Made by a program: the position numbers and the translations under genes. Positions 30,004 to 38,486 of a stretch of DNA of 38,486 nt are shown here, piece after piece. Origin of the DNA: Nephromyces sp. MM_2019 (taxonomy: Eukaryota > Apicomplexa > Aconoidasida > Nephromycida); assembly GCA_015657535.1 (NCBI GenBank), contig JADHZB010000721.1, forward strand, positions 1 through 38,486. Reading direction: 5' to 3'. How positions within the stretch are numbered: position 1 is the stretch's first letter; each line of letters begins with the position of its first letter. The notes beneath the pieces are model-generated. The model was not told the origin of the DNA, did no database searches, and saw only the letters and a list, made by a program, of their open reading frames with translations.

Positions 30004-32739
30004 ATGAATAATTCTCACCACCCTGGGCCCCCCCATGGGGAATCTGATTCCCTTAGGGATGCAGAAGAAGCCCTATACATTCTTAAAGATAGAGGTACCA
30101 TTGGGCCTGCTGATCCTACATACAGTTTCAATACACACTGGGGCTCATTGCTAAATGAAATGCGTTGGATGTCTGTTGATTTCAATGAAGAAAGAAAATG
30201 GAAAATTAGTGTAACCAAACAAATCTCACAAATGATTAGAAATTTCTGGCACAACAAAAACAACGATTTGAAGAAATTGAAAGCTAATCAATTTGCTGCC
30301 GCTATGCAGTCATTTTGGTTAGGTGTTACAGATCAGGTAATAGTGTATGTAAATGTGTAGTAGGTTGTATGTATAAGCGTAGGGCTGATAGATGGGATTA
30401 GGATCTTTGGTGGGGTGTGTAATGGTGGGATGTGCATATTTATATTGGGGTGTCAAGTATAGAGACCTTATGCACCCCATTGAGGCTTTGAACTTATATT
30501 TATACAATGTAGGTTATTTTTTATAGATTTATACACACATCTAGATATACATTCTTAAGTTCATACAAATATATACACACACTTATCGTACATAAATACA
30601 ATCACCCTCTCAGGTTGAACCAAAGCTAATCCCTAATCAATTACAAAATATGGTCATGGTTTTACCTAATAAACCAGCAGACACACACAAAGTTGAAGAA
30701 AGTCAAAGCTTGGATAATCAACAACATCCTGAATGGAACAAACTTGAATCAATGGTGTGTATATATATATATATGCTTGTATATGCGTCTCTACTTGTGT
30801 GTACATAGGTATGCATTTATGTGTGTTTATAAGCACGCTTATTTTTTTTATGTAATACGAATATGTGAATATTCGTGTGTTTTTGTATGTATGGATATAT
30901 ATGTGCTTATTTATATTTGAAATATGTACAGTTAAATTGGAGAAGACAAGTTTATCCAAAACTTTCTAAAAATCTTCATCAATATTGTCAAACAACTCTT
31001 AAAGAAATTATAAAAAATATAAAAGGTGAGATTTATCTTTTCTTTTAACACACACCTAATAATCTTTTTGTATTTTTTATCTTACACGTATCTAGAAACC
31101 CAATTGATTGTATATTAATCTAACTTACACCGAATTATTCCTTACACACAATTTATAATTGTTTTTATATACATTTTTATTCGCTTTAGCAAAATCTACA
31201 TTTACTACATCTTCTACACACCAATCTGATGTTTTAACATCCACTACAAATTCCTCAAGGGATCGTTCTGAAGGTACAATATACACACATCAATCTATAG
31301 ATCAATCATACAAATTACATAATACACTAAATTATATACATCACTATATATATTACAATACTTACGATTTATATATATATCCTATTATCACCCGCACACT
31401 CTTTTAATACGAAACATTCTTCAATATTTACTCTTTTATAAACATTCATGCACACACACATACCTCCACACACGCACACCTACTTACACACACATCCTTC
31501 ACACACCTACATCTACACATCTTAAATCATTTCCAAGCCATATATAAACACACATAAAAAACATTACTAAATCTTACACACATATTCAGAGAGATTTGAT
31601 GATTATAATTGGCAACTTGACACACCCTATGAAAGTAACGACAAATTATTTATTGAGGTTTCACCACTCACACCACTTTGGAAAGATTTCAAAGTCCCCC
31701 CCGATAATCATGATGTGTGTAATTTCCATACTAAGGAAACAGCCATTGAATCTGCCCTACATCGTTTACAATCACAAGTAATAATTATACATACACAAAT
31801 ACATACATCTCACACACACACTTACATACACACAGACACACACAGCTCCTATATATATATATGCGGTACACATTTTAATTATATCTCGTTTTAGGGTGCC
31901 ATCATCTACCCTTCGGAATTGAGGCCACCAGACCCCGAAGTCGACACATTCAGTTATACTGGCTTAGGTAAACCTTACACACACATATATATACACATGC
32001 ACATACATGCATACCAAAATATATATACACAACACACATATAACAAAAAATATAAATGCACAACACATACATAACTATATATATATATATACATATATAA
32101 CATACACACCATAATACACATATATATAACATACACACCACAATACACATATATATAACATACAGACCATAATACACATATATATAACATACACACCATA
32201 ATACACATATATATAACATACACACCATAATACACATATATATAACATACACACCATAATACACATATATATAACATACACACCATAATACACATATATA
32301 TAACATACACATCATAAAATATATATATACATTAGGGTTATCACCTATGGATGAGAACAACCTCTTAATTAGTTTATTTGTTTCACAATTGGAGGGTTTG
32401 GGTGAATATATGGCTAAGAAGAGGAAGCATGAAAGTACACATACACACACTGAAATTTCACAGCCAAATACTGAATTTTTTAACACATCAAAGAAGGGTA
32501 GAAGGAAGATTAAACCTCCTAAAATTGGTACACAAATTGATATTACAGAAGGAGATGGAAATAAGGAGAGATTTAGTTATGATTGGGATGTTAATGAATT
32601 GGCCTTACTTGAAAGTTATGTTGAATTATATCAAGGCTTTAATATTTCTCCACACACACACACACCTTCTGATAAATCAATTAATTGGCGGCTTGTTAGT
32701 GTGGCTATTGCTTGCTCAACAGGTATTTGTGTGTAAATA

Positions 32740-32772
<33 letters not shown>

Positions 32773-35700
32773 AGAGGGGTGATATATATGTGATTTGGAT
32801 ATTTTATGTGTGTATGTATGATTTGGATGTGTTATATATATGTGTGATATGGATGTGTTATATATATGTGTGATATGGATGTGTTATATGTATGTGTGAT
32901 TTGGATGTGTTATATATATGTGTGATATGGATGTGTTATATGTATGTGTGATTTGGATGTGTTATGTGTGTGTGTGATTTGGATGTGTTTTGTGCATGTG
33001 TGATTTGGATGTGTTATGTGTGTGTGTGGTATACAATTTTGATATTACAAAGACTTAGATAAGATAAACACATTCAAATTAATATCCATTGAAAATAATT
33101 TTCCAAAATTAAAATCTTAAAATAAACAGGTTCAATGAATAAGACACACACACCTAAACAATGTCATGAGAAATGGCTACAGTTAAAATCATTCAACACA
33201 TTTCCATCTATTAATAAGTTAGACATCCAATACAAGGCAAAGGTAATTCAATATATACACTTATATATAATCATTACCGAAGCCTCTACACATTTTAAAT
33301 TCTTAATAATTTTCATAAAATAAAGTTTTTTTTCATTCCCTACACACACACTATACCTATTAGAATACTTAAACATTTATAAATCTATATACATATTCAT
33401 ATCTATAAATAAATTACATATATCCTTACAAATAGATAATTACACATATATACACCTATAACACCTACATACATATATATCTACAAACATTTTTACACAC
33501 AAATGTATACCTATAAATATATTCAAATACAACCTAAATCTATATCATTACACCCAACATAGCCCTATAAATATTTATACACATTGATGTGTATATAAAT
33601 TTCATTATAGGTATATTCATCTATTGCTCCTATATTATTAAGTTATCGTATGCCAAAGGTTACACATTTTACACCCATTTTACCTATCCCTATAAATTTA
33701 ATTATAAAGGCTCAAAATCAATATAAACAAAATACTTCAAATGTATCAAATAAACAACCAATTTCTGTAAATACACTACGTCCATTTGATAGTAAAAATT
33801 CAGAAATTGATAAGCCTATAAATGAAGAAAAAAATTACACACTACTTATACAGTGTGTAAAATCTAATGATGATAAAGGTGTGCAAAAAGTACGGTATGT
33901 ACAGAATAAAATATATTTTGATTTGAGGAGTGAAATGGAAGAGTTATGGGGTAAACAAAACAATCAACAGTACAATATCAACTATATATTTGAAACAAAT
34001 GGCGATATAAACACATGGTGTAAAACTAAAGAGTATAACACACAATCTACACACACTTACAATGATTCCCAAACACACCCTTCAACTGAACACTACACAA
34101 ATAAATTAATCAATACACACATAAAACCTGATCCTACACATACATCTGATATTAAACACACATCAGACACTACACACATATCGGATCCTACACATTCATC
34201 AGACACTACACATACATCAGAACCTACACTCACATCAGATCCTACAAACACATCAGACACTACAAACACATCAGAAACTACAAACACATCATATCCTACA
34301 CCAACTACTGATCATACACATAAAATACATGATACTATAAAAACAAATGATAATACACACACTACACATGATCTCACATATACCCCCCCAATTATATCAT
34401 CTTCTACAACACTACCAACAAATGTATATTCAACACAAACACCTACAATAATGCCAACAGATACACATACACACACAGTTAAATCTACACCTGTACATAC
34501 ACATTCTACACACATGCAATTTGGCCCACATATTAGACATATAAATAATAATTATAACTATTTCGATAATTATATGAATATGATAAAGGACCCCCCTCTA
34601 ATTACCTCTTCTTTCATGGAAATACAACCCAATGATTTACACACACACCAAACCATTAAAAATGAGGCAATTAATATAAATGAGTCTAAAACGTTTCAAT
34701 CTCCATATAATTCTTTTAAGAAAATGAAAATATCTACACCTCCATTTACTAACTCTAAACCATCCATTGTTAAAGCTATTCATGGTATGTGTGTGTGTAT
34801 GTATGTATATATATATATGTGTGTATCTATGTGTGTATCTATGTATGTGTGTATGTATGTGTGTGTGTGTAATTGTGTATGTGTAAATAGATATGTGTAA
34901 TTATGTATGTGTAAATAGGTATGTGTAAATAGGCATGTGTAATTATGTATGTGTAATTGTGTATGTGTGTCTAATTGTGTGTGTGTGTGTAATTGTGTGT
35001 GTGTGTGTAATTCTATAAATGTAATGGTTTACATGCATATATGTGTGTATATATAGTGATCTCTATGTATGCATATACAAATATTTTTTTTTAATATATA
35101 AATAATGTATATTCATTTCTTTTTCTTTGTATTTTTAGAAATATCTGATAGAAGTTTAGAAGATAACATATCTTCAACCATCAGCACTGATTCGACAAAT
35201 TTGAACAAATCTAATGATCTAATTGTAAGTAATTTTCACAGTATAGCCTATTTAGTTAACACACTCCTAAATAACAACTTCTTTGCTTGCACAATCAATA
35301 ATTACAACTTCTTTTACACACTCAAATATAATAACTTCTTTGTTCAAACATTTACAAAACACATAATCCGAATTTTTCTTATCCAATTGCCAATTAAATT
35401 TTTAATATATTCTATTGCTACCCATAGTAGATAGCAATCAACTCACACATCCACAGTGAATAGTAACTTGTTTTATTTACACACACACACTATAGGATTT
35501 TGATATAAGACCTATGGCTAATATAATTAGTGACTTAGCAAATTCAATTCGTACAAGAGCTCATGACAGTAGTAATTTTGTTAAATCATTCCTAATGGAC
35601 AAAACAGAGCTGAAAGGTAAATATACACAGCAAATTTTTTACACACTATCTTTAATTCGATATATATATATATATTAACATTGAAATCACTTTACGCTCA

Positions 35701-37540
35701 ACATATACCCACTGTTGTACATTTATATACTTGTTTGTTTTAAGTATATCTTTAATTAAATTTCTTTTTTGTGTGCATTTATATATTTATAGAAAAACTT
35801 AAAAAAGATCCAAACTTTATAATTAAGCCCCATAGCTCTCATGCAAAATTAGAAAACATTGCCAACGAAGTGATTGTAAGTTATTCTAAAATTATACACA
35901 TTCAATTACCTATAAAAATACTCTATATACACTTCTAAATACACACACACCTATATATATACATACCTATATATACCTACACACATCTAAGTACACCTAC
36001 ACACATCTAAATACATATACACACATCTAAATACACAAACACACTTCTAAATACACATACACACATCTAAATACAAACACAAACACCTGAATATATATAC
36101 AAACACCTAAATACATATACAAACACCTAAATTCACACACACACATAAAAAGAAAACATAAACATATAAAAACAAAATCACACACACTCTTAAATTAAAA
36201 TACACACACCTACATATATACATGCACAGTCTCAGTCATGCCCTACAATAGAAGATGATGATACAAACAAATCATCCCCGCTTAATCACCCAAATGTGTC
36301 ATTACAAGTCAAATTGGCTACATATATGTTGGAAAAATTGAAATTGAAATCACTCAATTGGGACCCATCTCTTAAGCCAAAGAAACCTGCATTTCAGGTT
36401 ATTACTTATTAAATATGTGTGTATGTAGTCTATTAGAAAATGTATATATAACTTCTATAGATAAATATAATCAAAATATAGCTTTTTATTTATTCAAACA
36501 ATATGTATAATTTCACGTTTATATGTTAATTTATTATTTCATTAGCCTCCTACCAAGAAAGTTATACCATCTTCCCCTATACTAGCTAATACATCAACTA
36601 TTAGTAAGTCAAATTAACTCATATATATATATATATATCTCCTCTCTATACACATCTAAATCTATACACATTTTTAATACCTCCTTATCTACATATAAAC
36701 ATCCATAAATTAGTTATTTCCCACCCCCCTTATCTACACACATCCTTTTAAAATATCTTCACACACCTTATCAACTTATATACACATCTTAATTACCACC
36801 TTACCCTCCCTATATACATTCTTCTATTAAACACCTACATTACCCTATCTCCTATGCATATGTAGGTGAAACACCTCAATATAATACACAAAGGAACAGT
36901 ACACCTACAACAACAACACCTATGTTAAGCCCAACACAATATCCGAGTAGTAATACTATGCCAACACTAACAACACAACAAACTTCTCAAACAGCATCTG
37001 TATCTAAGAGTGAGAACCCATCACCTCAACATATACCATACACATCAAATAATTATCAGAATAGAGCACAACAATACCAACATCAACCTTCTGAACAATT
37101 ATTACCACCTACACACAAATGGCATGAACAAGTCAATAACACAAATACAACAGCTAGTTACACACCTGACACATTTCCAATAATAGGAAATCGTACACCT
37201 GTTACACAAACACCTTTATATAACAGTACAAATTGGCCTGAAAGGAGCCCTATACCACGCACACCTCCCTTATCATCAAATAGGGGGAGTATAACTACAC
37301 GAGGTAAGAGAGGAAACAAAGCAGCAACAGCCGCAGCAGCTAGTAATAATATAAATACAAATAAGAGTGGGAATATGCCTACTGAACGTGCAGCTACACA
37401 CTATAGTATGAATACACCACCACACCAAAGCTATCCTCATAATTTACAAATGAAAAACAACAGTGCATACAATATAAATTATACTAATTCACAGCCTTCA
37501 CTCTCTATAATTAGCCCTGAAAATTTACAACAATATTACC

Positions 37541-37593
<53 letters not shown>

Positions 37594-38312
37594 CCCAAAA
37601 ATTTTATAACATATAATTTACCCCCTGCTTCTAATCTCAAATTTCTTATGCCAAATACTGATGAATCTAATAAGATGAATAATATACAAACTAACACACA
37701 AAACCATATAAATCCATACACAACTATTCACAATCCTTTGTATAATCAAAAACAAGCCACAAGTTCATACCTTGCAGACATTGAATCCGCAAACTCTACC
37801 ATAAGTTCACAAGAATTTAATCAGGTATATTTTATATGTATGTATTTATATGTCTATGTGAGTGAGTGTGTGCGTGTATAAATTGATAAAGAATATATAT
37901 ATATGAGTCATCATACATTTAACAACCTATAAAATAGTATATATATACGTATTGTTTTATTAACTATTACATACTACAGACTAGTAGCCCATATCAATCA
38001 CCTAGAAACACTACAGAACAGCCAAATATTGATACTACACCAAAGCGTAAGCCTCGCAAACAAAGGCGAACTAAACAACAAACATTAAACAATCAACAAG
38101 CCCAAGATATAACAATACAACAAACACCCCAACAATCACCACCACAACCACCCCATCAAACACCTTACACACCACAATTTAATCACCAACCCTATACAAA
38201 TCAATCGAATGAAATGCCACACCCAAGTCAAAATTATTATATGAATTTATTACAACCAGGCCCCTTAAACCCTCTGTATTATGGGAATTATAACGAGTAT
38301 CTTCGTAGATAA
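30004..38312 (+). CDS. EAF1: EAF1/VID21-like chromatin protein (HSA and SANT/Myb domains), NuA4 acetyltransferase scaffold
   Basis: Probable nuclear scaffold of a NuA4 histone acetyltransferase complex. Sixteen exons, all joins in phase: 30004-30336, 30614-30754, 30932-31025, 31190-31273, 31590-31777, 31895-31967, 32336-32722, 33130-33242, 33611-34784, 35139-35224, 35496-35616, 35793-35875, 36230-36397, 36546-36603, 36866-37824, 37980-38312 (TAA); about 1464 residues. An HSA domain at about 45-100 reads HWGSLLNEMRWMSVDFNEER, then KWK; HSA helices bind actin-related proteins. A SANT/Myb domain at about 383-445 is split between exons 7 and 8 (YDWDVNELALLESYV, INWRLVSVAIACSTG, TPKQCHEKW). HSA plus SANT without a helicase is the EAF1 arrangement and argues against SWR1, INO80 or p400. 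The C-terminal half is low complexity: about 11 hexapeptides of the SDPTHT type (about residues 640-710), a run of about 18 Gln, and Pro/Gln/Asn-rich ends. A basic KRKPRKQRRTK cluster lies near the C-terminus. Confidence 0.85.
32095..32330. repeat. 29-bp minisatellite in intron 6 of the EAF1-like gene (CA-type)
   Basis: ACCATAATACACATATATAT recurs at 32108, 32137 (one base changed), 32166, 32195, 32224, 32253 and 32282 with a partial copy at 32311, a strict 29-bp period. It ends just before the ACATTAG acceptor of exon 7. On the minus strand all three frames stay open, giving Tyr/Cys/Val-rich spurious ORFs. Confidence 0.95.
32735..33030. repeat. GA tract followed by a 26-bp minisatellite in intron 7 of the EAF1-like gene (TG-type)
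   Basis: After a GA dinucleotide tract (about 32741-32773), the unit GGATGTGTTATATATATGTG plus TGATAT recurs every 26 bp (32825, 32851, 32877, 32903 and onwards, about eight copies) to about 33030. The array lies near the donor side of the intron that splits the SANT domain. Confidence 0.92.
34120..34320 (+). repeat. Coding 18-bp repeat (SDPTHT-type hexapeptides) in exon 9 of the EAF1-like gene
   Basis: About eleven imperfect 18-bp units encode S-D/E-P/T-T-H/N/L-T hexapeptides in frame. Unit length is a multiple of three, so copy-number change would not break the frame. Confidence 0.88.
34785..35010. repeat. TG-type intron tract (TGTGTAAATAG and TGTGTGTAATTG words) in intron 9 of the EAF1-like gene
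   Basis: Beginning directly at the GTATGTGTGTG donor, TGTGTA-rich sequence with loosely repeated TATGTGTAAATAG and GTGTGTAATTG words occupies the first two thirds of the 34785-35138 intron. Confidence 0.85.
35981..36140. repeat. 20-bp minisatellite in intron 12 of the EAF1-like gene (CA-type)
   Basis: ACACATCTAAATACATATAC and variants recur exactly every 20 bases from 35981 (36001, 36021, 36041, 36061, 36081, 36101, 36121), about eight copies. Later copies carry AAACACCTAA in place of ACACATCTAA. Confidence 0.93.
37540..37593 (+). repeat. (CAA)n trinucleotide run encoding polyglutamine
   Basis: About 18 uninterrupted CAA codons in exon 15 of the EAF1-like gene give a pure Gln run after QQYY. 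Pure CAA without CAG interruptions is prone to length change. The opposite strand reads as poly-Cys, which is an artefact. Confidence 0.95.
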
Positions 38313-38486
38313 AAACTAGTAATATTATATATATATATATATATAAGCACATAGTTTTGTTCAACAATATAATGGTTATATACTTTTTGTCACTTTTATT
38401 CAAAAAACATAGAAAAATTTTGCACTTGAAATATTAGATTACTCCAATAATTAATTAATACAAATTTTACCATGTATACATATATA
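38313..38486. other. 3' flank of the EAF1-like gene
   Basis: AT-rich sequence after the TAA with an AT dinucleotide run at about 38326-38345. It should contain the 3' UTR; no further gene begins before the window ends. Confidence 0.5.

Noticed and set aside
32095..32330. CRISPR-like array
   Set aside because: The 29-bp units are head-to-tail without unique spacers and lie in a eukaryotic intron.
31975..32486. Minus-strand frames of up to 178 codons with Tyr-Cys-Val-Met repeats
   Set aside because: They are read through the 29-bp array and across exon 7 of the EAF1-like gene on the opposite strand.
37536..37721. Minus-strand poly-Cys protein
   Set aside because: It is the reverse complement of the CAA polyglutamine run.

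Overview
This is a eukaryotic nuclear window: AT-rich, with protein genes cut by many GT-AG introns and using the standard code (TAA, TAG and TGA all end frames). Six genes are supported by protein-family features, and most splice joins were checked for phase by hand. A radial-spoke protein (RSPH10B) points to an organism with motile cilia or flagella at some life stage. A type I proton-pumping pyrophosphatase suggests a protist, alga or early-branching lineage rather than an animal or higher fungus. Nothing in the window fixes the lineage further.

Layout. 1-1511 (+): 3' part of a non-canonical poly(A)/poly(U) polymerase. 1512-3637: repeat-rich spacer between convergent genes. 3638-10000 (-): ten-exon WDR24/SEA2 gene, a GATOR2 (TORC1 nutrient-sensing) subunit. 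10001-13539: long divergent spacer. 13540-16000 (+): three-exon K+-type H+-pyrophosphatase. 16001-16697: short convergent spacer. 16698-21771 (-): about 23-exon RSPH10B. 21772-22694: divergent spacer. 22695-26806 (+): about 11-exon glutathione reductase with a predicted signal peptide. 26807-30003: spacer with unresolved open frames. 30004-38312 (+): sixteen-exon HSA+SANT protein of the EAF1/VID21 type, the scaffold of the NuA4 histone acetyltransferase. The genes are unrelated housekeeping functions; I see no operon-like or cluster logic.

The most unusual structure is at the level of sequence composition. The two ends of the window (1 to about 7.7 kb and about 29 to 38.3 kb) are saturated with CA/TG dinucleotide tracts and short tandem arrays, while about 13-27 kb has almost none. 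In the three CA/TG genes the exons carry CA runs on the sense strand (read as Thr-His runs), while introns tend to be either CA-type or TG-type. In the EAF1-like gene several exons lie between one CA-type and one TG-type intron, so flanking introns could pair in the pre-mRNA. No previously undescribed enzyme system is evident; this intron organisation is the best candidate for something new.
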